Below, in pieces: positions 31,351 to 42,235 of a stretch of DNA of 42,500 nucleotides (within the stretch, counting starts at the first letter, position 1; each line of letters begins with the position of its first letter). The notes beneath the pieces are model-generated. The model saw only the letters and a program-made list of their open reading frames with translations. It was not told the DNA's origin and searched no databases. This DNA is from Penaeus vannamei. Lineage: Eukaryota > Arthropoda > Malacostraca > Decapoda > Penaeidae. Location of the stretch: assembly GCF_042767895.1 (NCBI RefSeq), contig NC_091569.1, positions 12,864,709 to 12,907,208 on the forward strand, written 5' to 3'. The position numbers and the translations under genes were made by a program.

Positions 31351-31498
31351 GTTAATTTTTTTTAACTTTTAGGTTTAGCATTTTGTTGTGGCGTTGATTA
31401 ACACAATTAGTTGAATATGGGAGAGGAAAATTGGGTTGACGTTCTGACTAAGAAGTGGAGTAATGGAATCATAATGGTTTATTGGAAATTTGTTACTA

Positions 31499-31499
<1 letters not shown>

Positions 31500-31573
<74 letters not shown>

Positions 31574-31610
31574 CACATGTGTGTGTATATAAATATATTT
31601 ATGTGTATAC

Positions 31611-31655
<45 letters not shown>

Positions 31656-31710
31656 CTTATTTATTTGTTTATATGTTTATTTATTTATATGCATATACAT
31701 TATATATGGA
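31500..31710. repeat. (AT)n array with CATA/TTTA interruptions
   Basis: A pure AT run (31502-31558), an ACACATGTGTGT palindrome (about 31572-31583), then CATA units (31607-31624), more AT and TTTA/TTTG units. The whole is self-complementary and prone to cruciform formation. Confidence 0.97.
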
Positions 31711-31934
31711 AAGTAGAGCCCCCACCCCCTACCTTCCACCGACGCTCGAAGTGAGGGGCGCCGTATTTGCGTCAGGCACTAATTAACAATTCATATATCT
31801 CGATTTTTGCCTCCGTCACAGCCGCCTTCTGATTGGACTCCCACTGCCGATGACGGGGGTAGATAGGGAGAGGGAGAGAGAGAGGGAAGGAAGGAAGGAT
31901 GGATTTTCCTCATTTCACCTCCTTTCTCCCCCTC
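31711..31934. other. Unique sequence, no gene seen
   Basis: Short mixed region with GAGAGGGAAGGAAGG at 31880. Nothing recognisable. Confidence 0.5.
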
Positions 31935-32505
31935 CCCATCCCCTGCCGAAGTTTCTTTAAATTCCCCCTCCCCCTTCCTCCTCACCCCTCCCCCTGCCTC
32001 TCCTGCTGAAACCTTCATGGAACCTCCCCCCCTCCCCTGCTCCCCCTGCCGAAGCCTCCATGATTTCCCCTCCCCTTCCCCCTCCCTCCCTCCCCCTGCT
32101 TCTCCTGCCGAAGCCTCCATGATTTTCCCCTCCCCTTCCCCCTCTTTCCTCCCCCTGCTTCTCCTGCCGAAGCCTCCATGATTTTCCCCTCCCCTTCCCC
32201 CCTCTTCCCCTACCTCTCCTGCCGAAGCCTCCATGATTTTCCCCTTCCCCCTCCCCCCCTACCTCTCCTGCCGAAGCCTCCATGATTTTCCCCTCCCCTT
32301 CCCCCTCCCCCCCTACCTCTCCTGCCGAAGCCTCCATGATTTTCCCCTTCCCCCTCCCCCCCTACCTCTCCTGCCGAAGCCTCCATGATTTTCCCCTCCC
32401 CTTCCCCCTCCCTCCTCCCCCTGCTTCTCCTGCCGAAGCCTCCATGATTTTCCCTCCCCTTCCACCCTCCCCCCCTACCTCTCCTGCCGAAGCCTCCATG
32501 CATTT
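31935..32505 (-). repeat. 11-copy minisatellite, 49-61 bp units
   Basis: Nine intact copies of TCCTGCCGAAGCCTCCATG have GCCGAAG at 32048, 32107, 32166, 32221, 32270, 32324, 32373, 32432 and 32487. Two degenerate copies lie near 31945 and 32006. Between them are C-rich spacers (TTTTCCCCTCCCCTTCCCC then CTACCT or TGCTTC). Spacing takes recurrent values (49, 54-55, 59), as if two spacer types were shuffled. On the minus strand the unit reads MEASAGE or HGGFGRR and the spacer is G-rich with quadruplex potential. Confidence 0.93.
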
Positions 32506-32990
32506 CCCTTCCCGCGCTGGCTGGCGTTGGGCGTGCCTGGCGGGTTTGTTCCGGGCGGCGCGGGCGCTCCCAGGGCCCGGGACGACTACTTACAAGGCTC
32601 TGAGAATTAAATGTGTCCCGGCCAGCATGAATACGAGAAAATACTGCGGCACTTGTCTCGCCGCCCCGGGGTCCAGGCGCGACGCGAGTTTAAATGGATT
32701 TTCTGTTCAGATTTAATCTCTCCCGAACCCCCCCCCCTCCCCCTACCCCTCCCCCCTCCACTCCCCCCTTCCCCTAAAATTGGTTCCTTTTCCGATGTTC
32801 CGGCGAGGACCAGAAAAACGGCGGTGGCGGGGCGGGTCAGAATGAAGGGGGGAGGGGGGATGGAGGGGGGAGGGGAGGGGAGGACTCTTGCTAGACATTT
32901 TTAGCACGGGCCGGCGGAGAGGCGATTTTTACCCGGTTTCCAAATGACGATTTTTCCACGGTGTGACTTAACCTTTCCTCCTTCTTTTCT
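32506..32990. other. GC-rich unique island
   Basis: CpG- and GC-rich in 32510-32600 and unique through 32720, then C-rich and G-rich patches (32725-32775 and 32845-32885). ACTTAC at about 32588 is a consensus donor on the minus strand, but the exon it would close is not convincingly coding. Confidence 0.4.
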
Positions 32991-33185
32991 TTTTTTCTCT
33001 CTCTCTCCGCTCACTCCCCTTTCTTGTCCTGGGTTTTCTCCTCATTTACCCTCTTCCACCCTTTCCCCTCCCGACCCTCTCCTCTACCTCCCTTTCCCTT
33101 CCCCAGCCTCTTCTCCTCCTCCCCTCCCTTCCTCCCTATTCTCTTCCTCTTCCTCCCCCCTCCCCTCTCCCCCCCCCTCCCCAGC
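32991..33185. repeat. C/T-rich low-complexity tract
   Basis: CTCCTCCCCTCCCTT-type sequence; open frames are Ser/Pro/Leu artefacts. Confidence 0.8.
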
Positions 33186-33744
33186 AGCAGTGCGTCGCCG
33201 ACCCTTCCGAAGTCACGTTCCAGACCTGATGAGGGTGGTAGTGAACCCCTGCTTTTTTCACATTGCTTGTGCTTCGGCCCCCGAACGGACGACCCCCGCC
33301 TGATACGTGTCGATTATCCGATAGCAGGCAAGCAGGTCGTATCCGGCGGGACAGCAGGATGCGGATGGGGGCAGGTAGGAAGGGCAGAAAACCGGATGAG
33401 CGACAGAATAAAAACGAAAACCGTTTGTGTGCGCGGGAGCGGGCGAAGGAGAGGCAGGCAGGCGAAGGAAGGTTTGCTGGTTGGCGTCGCCTGATTGGTA
33501 GGCAGAGCGCGGGAGGGAAAGAAGGAAGGCCTGGCAGGGCTATCTGGTCGCTGGCTTGCTGGCTGATAAGCAAAGCGGGCTGCGAGATTGGCAGGCAGGC
33601 AGGCCGGCCGGCAGGGAGGGCGCCGTGAGTTTAGATTGTCAAGAGTTTATGCATATTTTGTCGTCGGGAGTTGGTAAAGTCAATGAAATACTGGTGATGT
33701 GTGTCGGGACCAATATTGTTGGCCGAGTCTATACTGTCGAATGA
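33186..33744. other. Unique sequence with GGCA/GCAGGC-rich patch
   Basis: Unique to about 33440. Positions 33450-33625 contain scattered GGCAGGCAGGC tetramers and a GGCCGGCCGGCAGGG patch. No gene recognised. Confidence 0.5.
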
Positions 33745-34035
33745 GGATCGGAGGGCGAAGGGCAAGGGGCGAGGGGTGAAGGGCAAGGGGCAAGGGGGAG
33801 GGCTAAGGGGTGTGGGGCGAGGAGGGCAGTACCGTAGGGTAGAGAGGGGGTTCATGCACAGGGGAGGTGGGGAGAGAGAGAGGGAAGGAGGGAGGGAACG
33901 AGGGGGTTGGACCGTTGGGTAGAGGAGAGAGACAAGGTACAGTAGAGAAGGGGGAGGGAAGGAGTGGAACTGGGGAGTAGGGTAGAGGGTATGGGTCTAC
34001 GTACAGTGGAAGAGGGAGGGGAAGGGAGGGAAGGA
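33745..34035 (+). repeat. G-rich repeat with GGGCAAGGGGC units
   Basis: GAAGGGCAAGGGGCGAGGGGTGAAGGGCAAGGGGCAAGG at the start (written here as consecutive 8-10-base units), followed by GGGGAGG and GTAGAG(A/G)GG phrases. Purine-rich throughout. Confidence 0.75.
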
Positions 34036-34231
34036 CCCTCGCGGCCACACACTCGCCTGGCCCCGCGCACGCCACCTTGGGCTCTGTCCCGCCGGCCAAG
34101 TGCACTGCCGGTATGCTGATGGCGGGGATTTTGCTGCGAAAGGTTGTAATGGGGAATTTATATGATAGGGATGAGCGCTAAAGGACAGGAAGGAGAGGCG
34201 ATACGACGTAACAGGGACGTAGTGTCGTTAT
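34036..34231. other. Unique sequence, no gene seen
   Basis: Mixed, GC-rich at the start. Nothing recognised. Confidence 0.5.
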
Positions 34232-34503
34232 TGGGTGAAGCATGTTTCTACGGGGAAGGCTAGTTCAGTAGCAACTCGAGGAGGTCGTCTGCCTTGATGA
34301 TTGTTCGGTGAATATATAACCATTAAAGTAATTATTTTCCATCCTTTTTGAAAAGACCAAAATGCTCGACCATATTCACAAAGCATCCGTAACTTTTGTG
34401 ACGTCATCAAACTAAACTCCATGTGCTTTTTTGCAAAAAATAGAATCAGACACCATGACACCTCGAGTTGCTACTGATCTAGCCTTCCCCATGTTTCCAC
34501 CCA
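34232..34503. mobile_element. Terminal-inverted-repeat (MITE-like) element, 272 bp
   Basis: The left end (34232-34281) begins TGGGTG and contains GGGGAAGGCTAG, TCAGTAGCAACTCGAGG. The right end (34461-34503) is its reverse complement, ending CACCCA, with one substitution in the inner part and a small length difference near the outer end. The interior is AT-rich, lacks a transposase and includes a perfect CRE (TGACGTCA, 34399-34406). No clear target-site duplication is visible. The same peptide, PRVATDLAFP or PRVATELAFP, appears on both strands because the ends are inverted. Confidence 0.75.
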
Positions 34504-34800
34504 TGATTGTAAAGGCTACAGTTTCTTTTCTTTTTTATCATCCTGCTTATAACGGGATGATCCATATCGGAGGCGCAATCGTAATGAGGATAAAGTTAAT
34601 AGCAAATCATGCTGATAACAATGATAATAGCTTTTGTTCCAAAGTCATGATTACCGGCTACAAAGGACCTAGAGTTATTCCAATTGTTTTGTTACGTGTT
34701 ATTAGCTGAACTTTAGCACTTGATTCGGCATTAGGACGCGTGTTATTATTCAAAGAGAAAAAAGCAGTTGTAACTTTGGTGGTTATTTCGATTTAACTCC
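34504..34800. other. AT-leaning unique sequence
   Basis: Non-repetitive, no gene recognised. GATAACAATGATAATAG at 34613-34630 resembles the TTA/ATC repeat family. Confidence 0.45.
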
Positions 34801-35280
34801 CCCCAACCCCTCCCCCCTCTCTCTCCTCTCTTTCTCTCTTAGGCTCTCTTTCTTCTCGTCTCCTTTTCTTTCCCCCTATTTTCTCCTCACTTCATCTCTC
34901 TTTCTGAGTGTTTTGCCTCCGCTCTCTCTCAGTCTTTCTTTTTCCTCCACTTTCTCTTTCTCAGTCTTTCTTTCCCATCGTTTCTCCCCTCTCTCATCCC
35001 CTCCCTTTCTCCCTCACATCCCCTTACCTCTTCTCTCTCAGCTTTACCCCCCTTTCCCATCTCTCCCCCCCCTCTCGCTCCTCCTCTTCTGCCCTCCCTT
35101 TCGCTCCTCCCCCTCTGCCCTCCCTCTCGCTCCTCCCCCTCCTCTGCCTTCCCTCTCGCTCCTCCCCCTCTGCCCTCCCCTCTCGCTCCTCCTCTGCCCT
35201 CCTCTCGCTCCTCCCCTCCCTGCCCTCCCTCTCGCTCCTCCCCCTCTGCCCTCCCTCTCGCTCCTCCCTGCCCTCTCATT
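34801..35280 (+). repeat. C/T-rich tract with ~25-bp CTCGCTCCTCCCCCTCTGCC minisatellite
   Basis: A C/T-rich lead-in (34801-35065) is followed by about eight copies of a 23-31-base unit containing CTCGCTCCTCCCC and TCTGCCCTCC (35066-35275). Frames are Leu/Pro/Ser artefacts. Confidence 0.9.
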
Positions 35281-35434
35281 GGCTGGAGACCGCAGTTACG
35301 ATTCGCTCTCTGCGTGTTTTAAGCCGTGTTTTATTGAGCGGTTGTTACCATTATGTCTTCATTACGCTCCGTCTCGTGATCATTATCATGTCCACTACTC
35401 ACCTCTTGCCTTCGTTTCTACTTGACTTTCCGCA
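35281..35434. other. Short unique island
   Basis: About 150 bases of non-repetitive sequence between minisatellites. No gene. Confidence 0.5.
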
Positions 35435-35880
35435 CACCCCCTTGCTTCTTCCTGCCCCTCCCTGCTTCTTCCCTGTCCCTCCCTGTCCCTTCTTGTCTCC
35501 CCTGTCTCTCACTGCTTCTCCCTTGTCTCTCCCTGCTTCTCCCCTGTCTACCCCTGCTTCCCGTTATCTTCCCCTTGCTCCCCCTGTCCTTCCCTGCTTC
35601 CCTCTTGTCCCTCCCTGCTTCCCCCTGTCCCTCTCTGCTTCTCCCCTCTCTCTCCCTGCTGCTCCCTTATCCTTGGCTGTCTCCCTCTATCTTTCCCTGC
35701 TTCCCCCCCTGTCCTTCCATACTCTCCTTCCATGTCCCTCCTGCTTCCCCCCATGTCCCTCCCCGCTTCCCCCCATGTCCCTCCCCGCTTCCCCCTGCCC
35801 CTCCATGCTTCCCCCTGCCACTCCATGCCTCTTCCAGTCTCTCCAGGCCTCCTCTTGCCCCTCCCTTGCTCTTTCCTGAA
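35435..35880 (+). repeat. ~21-bp CCCTGCTTCCCCCTGTCCCT minisatellite
   Basis: About twenty diverged copies of a 19-22-base unit with consensus CCCTGTCCCTCCCTGCTTCC. CCCCATGTCCCTCC(C)CGCTTCC variants are clustered at 35735-35800, showing local homogenisation. Because the period is close to 21, long Leu/Pro/Ser frames stay open by chance. Confidence 0.9.
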
Positions 35881-35969
35881 TCATTTGATCCTAAAGGCTA
35901 ATTTAACTTAGTGAAAAGTTTTCAGTGCTGCTCATCCATTCCAGCTATCCACTTCCACTCCACACGCAC

Positions 35970-36335
35970 GCGCCCTCCTCCTCCTCCTCCTCCTCCTCTT
36001 CCTCCTCCTCCTCCTCTTCCTTCTTCTCTTCCTCCTCCTCCTCCTCTTCCTTCTTCTCTTCCTCCTCCTCCTCCTCTTCCTCCTTCTCCTCCTCAACCCC
36101 ATGCTCCTCTTCCTTTTTCTTCTTCTTCTTCTTTTTCTTTTTCTTCTTCTTCTTCTTCTTCTTCTTCTTCTCCTTCTTCTCCTTCTCCTTCTTCTCCGTC
36201 TCCTCCTCCTCCTTCTCCTCCTCTTCCCTCCCCGTCGCCCTCCTCCTCCTCCTCCTCCTCCTCCTCCTCCTCCTCCTCCTCCTCCTCCTCCTCCTCCTCC
36301 TCCTCCTCCTCCTCCTCCTCCTCCTCCCTGGCCCC
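35970..36335. repeat. (CCT)n/(CTT)n mosaic array
   Basis: CCT blocks with CTTCCTTCTCTT insertions repeated at about 36015 and 36048, a CTT-rich middle (36110-36180) and a long pure CCT run (36238-36327). The frames (poly-Ser, poly-Leu, poly-Pro, poly-Arg, poly-Glu) are artefacts. Confidence 0.97.
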
Positions 36336-36960
36336 ACGTCAGGCTGCCTTCCCTTCCCTGTATTGTGCTTTCTTACTCCTCATCGCTCTCGTCTTTGTCG
36401 GTAGTTCACTTCTTCCACTTTCCGCTGCTTGCTTTTCCTCCTTCCGAAATATCCTTCTTTCTCCTCATACTGCTCCCCCCCTCCCCACGTCTCTTTCCTC
36501 TACTTTCCTCCTGCCTCCCTGTCCCCTCCTCTGCCATTCTTCTCTCTCTTCTTCACCTCATCTCTCCTCCCTCCTTTTACCCTCTCTCCCTCATCCCCAT
36601 TTTCTCCTCCCCCTACACCGGCCTCTCTCCTCCTCTACATCACTCCTTCATCTCTCTCTTCTCCTTACCCTCCCTTCCCACATCTCTTCCTTTTCCCCTC
36701 CCCCCTACATCCTCCTCCTTCTCCCTTCTTCCCCCCTCTACATCCTCTTCGTTCTCTCTTCCTTTCCTCCCCACATCTCCTTCTTCCCTTTCCTCCCCCC
36801 TACATCTCCTCCTCCTCCCTTCTTCCCTTCCTCCCCCCTACATCCTCTTTTTTCTTCTTCCCTTCCTCCCCACATCTCCTTCTTCCCTTCCACCCCCTAC
36901 ATCTCCTCCTCCCCTTTCTCCCCCCCCCCCTACCCTCCCCTTCGCCCCCCTCCCTCACGC
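36336..36960 (+). repeat. C/T-rich tract with CCCCCTACATC minisatellite
   Basis: Unique-leaning to 36460. Positions 36590-36925 have about ten copies of an approximately 30-40-base unit carrying CC(C/T)ACATC(T/C)(T/C)CTTC between CTTCCC spacers. Confidence 0.8.
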
Positions 36961-37690
36961 AGCGTCCCAGCCCGCCCTACTCCTCGCCACTTGGACAGAA
37001 ATGGACCATTGGTGGGAATTTATCGCGTAGTTTACCACTTTTGCCGGAGTTTCTGCAATTGGCTTTTTCATCTGACCAGGGAAGGTGTTCAGGATACTCC
37101 GCGACGGCAGATATACTTATTATGTCGGTCGTGCTTTCAACGATCGGGTGCTTTGTGTGGGGAGATAAGCCTCTTCTTGTTTTTTTGTTTTTTGTTTGTG
37201 TATTTTTTGTTTGTTCGTTTTTTTAGGGAAGTTTGTTTGTTTCGAGCTGTTTGTTTGGGCGCGACGCAAGGGCTCGGTTCTTTTGTCAAGATTCGGGCGA
37301 CCTTCTGTAGTGCTCCTCTGTTTGATGTTTGTCCGGCGATTTTTTTTCATTTTTGATATTAATGTTAATGGTCTTCGCTTGTACAATTAAGCATGCATGG
37401 AATATTTATAGAAGGGCTTCGCTTATTTGCGATCTTTATCTTAGCTCTCAAACGATTTATCTTGATTTTTCGTGACACTGAAACGCTCGAGCGTGTGTTT
37501 GTGTGTGCGTGTGCGTGCGTGAATGCATATATGTGTATATGTATGTGTACGTTAACACGTATGGACACGCAATAGCCTTTGAAGGCTTTACGTGGGTGTA
37601 CGCTCGCCTTTTTGTGAGGTGTGCCTGTGTGTGCATGTTGACATGTATTTTCGTGCGCACTTGGGTATGTGTATGTAAGCAGAATTATAA
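36961..37690. other. Unique island with weak GT-rich patch
   Basis: Non-repetitive at 36961-37160, T/G-rich at 37165-37250, and GTGTGCGTGTGCGTGCGTG at 37499-37520. No domain recognised in any frame. Confidence 0.45.
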
Positions 37691-38254
37691 ATACCAGGAG
37701 TATTTCTAGCGATGACGTGACCCCCACCCCCCACCCTCCCCTCCCGTCAGCCGACTGACCACGCAGCCGAAGGTTGTGTATTCGGGTCAGAGAAACGAGA
37801 CACTGACGGGCCACGTGCGGGCGCGCGGGCGGGCTGGCGACGTCGGCCTCAGCGTGCGGACTCAGCACTCTGGCCGTGGGAGGCGACTACGGGCCGTGTG
37901 GGTGTCGCGCCATCGCCTGTGTTTGCTGATTGATTTGGTTTCCCGAAATATCGCAGGCAGGAGAATGGGTGACAAAGAGTGGGGTGACTAGTAAGGGGAG
38001 CATTGCTGCGAATTTCGATTTAAACAATATCAAGAAGAGAAGGGGGAAGACAGAATGGTTAGAGAGAAGAAAGACCAGAAGGTGAGAGAAGAATGAAGAA
38101 AGGGAGAGGGATGACAAAGGAAACAGGAGAAGAGAAAATGAGAAATGAACACTTTAGAAGGAGATAGAGGGATGGAAAAGGATGTAAGAACGGAGGGAAG
38201 AACACGACTTAAAAGAAAATGGTGAAGGAAACCGAGGGAAGAGCGAATAAGGGG
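37691..38254. other. GC-rich island then A/G-rich sequence
   Basis: Positions 37780-37925 are GC- and CpG-rich with a CACGTG E-box (about 37812). Positions 38030-38250 are A/G-rich low complexity. No gene recognised. Confidence 0.45.
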
Positions 38255-38580
38255 AAATGGCCAAGGGGTGTGAAGAAAGAGAAAGTGCAAGGGTAAACAA
38301 AATTAAAGGGAAATGGCCAAGGGGCATGGGAAAAGGGCAAGAGTGGAGAGGGGGTGGCCAAGGGGCATGGGGAAAGGGCAAGAGTGGAGAGGGGGTGGCC
38401 AAGGGGCATGGGGAAAGGGCAAAGCAAGGGCAAGAGAGAAGAGGGGGTGGCCAATGGGCATGGGGAAAGGGCAAAACAAGGGCAAGAGAGGAGAGGATAG
38501 TGGCCAAGACGCGTTAAGAATGGACGAGGGCAAGGGTTAGGGAGGCGAGAGGAGAGAGAAGGGAGAGGCCAAGACGCCCC
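38255..38580 (+). repeat. GGCCAAGGGGCATGGGGAAA minisatellite, seven copies
   Basis: GGCCAA(G/T) anchors lie at 38259, 38315, 38356, 38397, 38449, 38502 and 38567. The basic unit is 41 bases; a 52-53-base variant carries an extra GGGCAAAGCAA-type insertion. Outer copies are more diverged (GGCCAAGACGC), as expected for an array growing in its middle. Confidence 0.92.
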
Positions 38581-38838
38581 ACCTCTTGGCGATCTCCCCG
38601 GGACCATGAAACATGCATCGAGACTAACTTTAAAGGACCACCGCAGCGTCTCCATGTAGCAGCAGAAAACCTCCTCTTATGTATGAGCTTTAACTCGGCG
38701 CAAATGACTTTACAGAACGCGCTTTTGTTGTGTTCCGTTGGTCAGGGAAGGCCTTGGCGAGGGCGCCGCGCTCCCGCCGATGGCTGGTCGCGCTTTTGGC
38801 CTTTTCTTTTATTTATGGTTTTCCCCATCTGTCTCTCG
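38581..38838. other. Unique island, no gene recognised
   Basis: About 260 bases of non-repetitive, CpG-containing sequence. No exon supported. Confidence 0.45.
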
Positions 38839-38839
38839 T

Positions 38840-40075
<1,236 letters not shown>

Positions 40076-40475
40076 TTCTCTCTCTTCATTTGTCTCTCCC
40101 TCTGGAGAGAGGAAGGGAAAGAGTGGGTGAGGGTGGACCGGGCTCCCCATCTCCTTTCGTTTCCTTTCATCTCTCCTTCCCTTTCCCTCCATTCTCCTTT
40201 TTTCTCTCTTCCTCTCTTTCTCCTCCTTTCTCGTCGCCCTCTCTCTTCTCCCCCATATCCTCCATTCCACCTTCCCATCTCCATTAATTCCTCCCTTCCT
40301 TCTTCCATTTCTCCTCTCTCACTGTTCATCAATCTACCTCCTCGCCTTTCTGTTCTATACTGGTTGTTAAAATTTCCGATCTCTTTTCTCCTTCCCTTAT
40401 CTACGTGTGTCTCGCTTGTTCTCTCTTCTCTCCCTTCCCTCTTCCTCGTGTCAGCCTCGACGACAAATGAATGCA
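40076..40475. repeat. C/T-leaning low-complexity sequence
   Basis: Pyrimidine-rich with a purine island at 40103-40140. No gene recognised. Confidence 0.6.
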
Positions 40476-40528
40476 GCCATAAATTTCTCGTCCGCTTTTC
40501 TTTACTTCTCATATCGCGGCCGCCGCCA

Positions 40529-40557
40529 TGTTTACAGCATGTTTACAACATGTTTAT
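40529..40557 (+). promoter_or_regulatory. Three forkhead-type sites at 11-bp spacing
   Basis: TGTTTAC (40529-40535), TGTTTAC (40540-40546) and TGTTTAT (40551-40557) are three tandem copies of an 11-base unit CATGTTTACAR. The core matches forkhead (FoxO/FoxA-type) consensus sites, and 11 bases is about one helical turn. Just upstream is GCCGCCATG, containing the GCCAT core of Pho/YY1. The island around it (40480-40760) is unique sequence. Confidence 0.45.
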
Positions 40558-40579
40558 ACACAGTTTGCCTAGGAGTTTC

Positions 40580-41150
40580 CCCCGTGGGACTTTATGCGAA
40601 ATTAACATCATGTCTGCATAAATTTTCCGAGGGTGCTTGTATAGAGTTAATGCGCTGACCTGTGTGTATTGTGTTGAAGGTTGACCTCAAGGGTTTAGGT
40701 GACACTCAATGGCACAGTGCCTTGGCTGGGCCTCGGGTTTCTCAACGCAAGAGGCCATTTTTACGTCTGCATTATTGCTTGGCATTTTTTCCTTCCCTGT
40801 TTTTCTTTTTTTCTTTTTTTTCTTTTAGTCTGAAAGTATTATCTGATGTGCGCCGCCCCACTTCTCGCGTTCTTTTCCCGGACCGGTTTCATTTGAAGAG
40901 CATTTTTGTGTGTGTGGCTGTGCGGTCTATTATATTATTTGGCTCTGTAGTATACATTCTTGTATCATACATTCGTGTGTGGATGTAGTTGCGTGGAAAA
41001 CAAAGTGTTGCGGTCCATACATTACACGGCGTAAATTTTGGGTCGCGGCTCTTTAATACCGACACTATTGAACGTGCGTTACACACGCGTATTATTAAAC
41101 ACACCTTAGTAGTACGGCCATTCATGAACGTGAAAATTTCGTGTATTCTT
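40580..41150. other. Unique island, no gene recognised
   Basis: Non-repetitive except for a TTTTTCTTTTTTTC patch (40800-40820). TTGACCTCAAGGG (40680-40692) contains a TGACCT nuclear-receptor half-site overlapping an FTZ-F1-like TCAAGG. Confidence 0.4.
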
Positions 41151-41345
41151 CCTTTTTTTTGAGGGGGGGGGTTGGATAAGCACTCCCAACTGTAAGGTCG
41201 TTTAAGGAGAGCGTTGAGCATTTGCGAATTTGTTATGGAGGGCATTCGTGAGGACGTAATACGTGTTGTCTTCCCTTCGTCATTGCAAACGCACGGGCCT
41301 TGGCAGTTGCTAGTCCTTATAGGGTCTTTTTTCACTTATCCTCCA
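41151..41345. other. Unique sequence with G run
   Basis: An 11-base G-rich run at 41161-41172, then unique sequence. A 288-codon plus-strand frame begins at 41214 but soon becomes low-complexity Ser/Leu/Phe/Pro. Confidence 0.45.
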
Positions 41346-42078
41346 GTGGCCTATGGTGCCCATTTTTTTCGCTTATTTCCATTTTTTCGCTCTCCATTTT
41401 TCCTTCCTTCTTCCTTTCCTCTCTTTTTTTTCATTTTCAGATATATATTCAGTTTTTTCCGTCTAGGTTCATATTACTTACCGTCTCTCATCCTCATATT
41501 CGTTATTTTGCACCTCTTTTCTCTGATTTTTTTTTTTTACCTCCACCTTCCAATCTTTCACCTCATTTTTCTTCCTCGCTCTCCTTCTCCTTGTTTTTTA
41601 CCCAATTCCTCTTCCAACCATATCCAACTTCCATCTTTTCTTTATTTTTTTCTCGTTTTTGTTCTTTTATCTTTTATTCCTCCGCCTCTTCCTTTTCCTC
41701 CTTTCCACCTCCCAATACCTCTTCCTCTCTCTCTACCATTTCTTTTCATTCCTCCACTTATTCTTCAACACTCCCTCCTCCTCCTCCACTTCATCCACCT
41801 CTTTCCCATTTCCTGCTCCTACCTCTTCCAGCTCTTCTCCCACTTCCTCTACACTCTCCACCTCTCCTCCCACTTCCTTCATCTTCTATCTCTTCCCCCT
41901 CTTCTTCCACTTCCCCCTCCTCTTCGTCCACTTTTTCCACCTCTTCGTCCACTTCCTCCACCTCTTCTCCTCCTCTTCGTCCACTTCCTCCACCTCTTCT
42001 TCTCCTCTTCCCCTCCTGTTGCCCTTCTCTTCGTCCACTTCCTCCACCTCCTCTCCCACCTCTTCCTCTCCCTCCTGT
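41346..42078 (+). repeat. T/C-rich tract with TTCGTCCACTTCCTCCACCTC minisatellite
   Basis: T-rich pyrimidine sequence (41346-41700) becomes CTTCC/CCTCC-rich. About 41925-42060 has four copies of CTCTTCGTCCACTT(C/T)(C/T)TCCACCTC. Frames are Ser/Pro/Leu artefacts. Confidence 0.85.
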
Positions 42079-42235
42079 AATTATCTTGATGGCGCTATAA
42101 CACGTAATTACCCTCCCATGATGCAGCGCGGGACGACTGTATAGATCAGGCGTGTCGTGCGGGGTCGTCGTTACACCCCTAGGCCTATATTGCCCCCGGG
42201 TGGTCGTCGTTATAACTCGGGTCGTCTTTAATCAC
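42079..42235. other. Short unique island
   Basis: About 155 bases of unique CpG-containing sequence with TGTAATTATC and CGTAATTACC homeodomain-type cores (about 42075 and 42102). GGGTCGTCGTTA and GGTCGTCGTTATAA are a local duplication. Confidence 0.45.

Noticed and set aside
31935..32505. CRISPR-like array of regularly spaced repeats
   Set aside because: The spacers are similar C-rich sequences, not unique ones. Unit length varies from 49 to 61, and the setting is a eukaryotic minisatellite without cas genes.
32520..32700. Minus-strand exon ending at the donor near 32588
   Set aside because: GTAAGT is present on the minus strand, but the preceding sequence has no convincing acceptor, start context or domain.
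35911..37356. 481-codon plus-strand frame
   Set aside because: Its body is CCT/CTT repeat and C/T minisatellite (Pro/Ser/Leu). The 3' part is unique but contains no recognisable domain and no splice structure.
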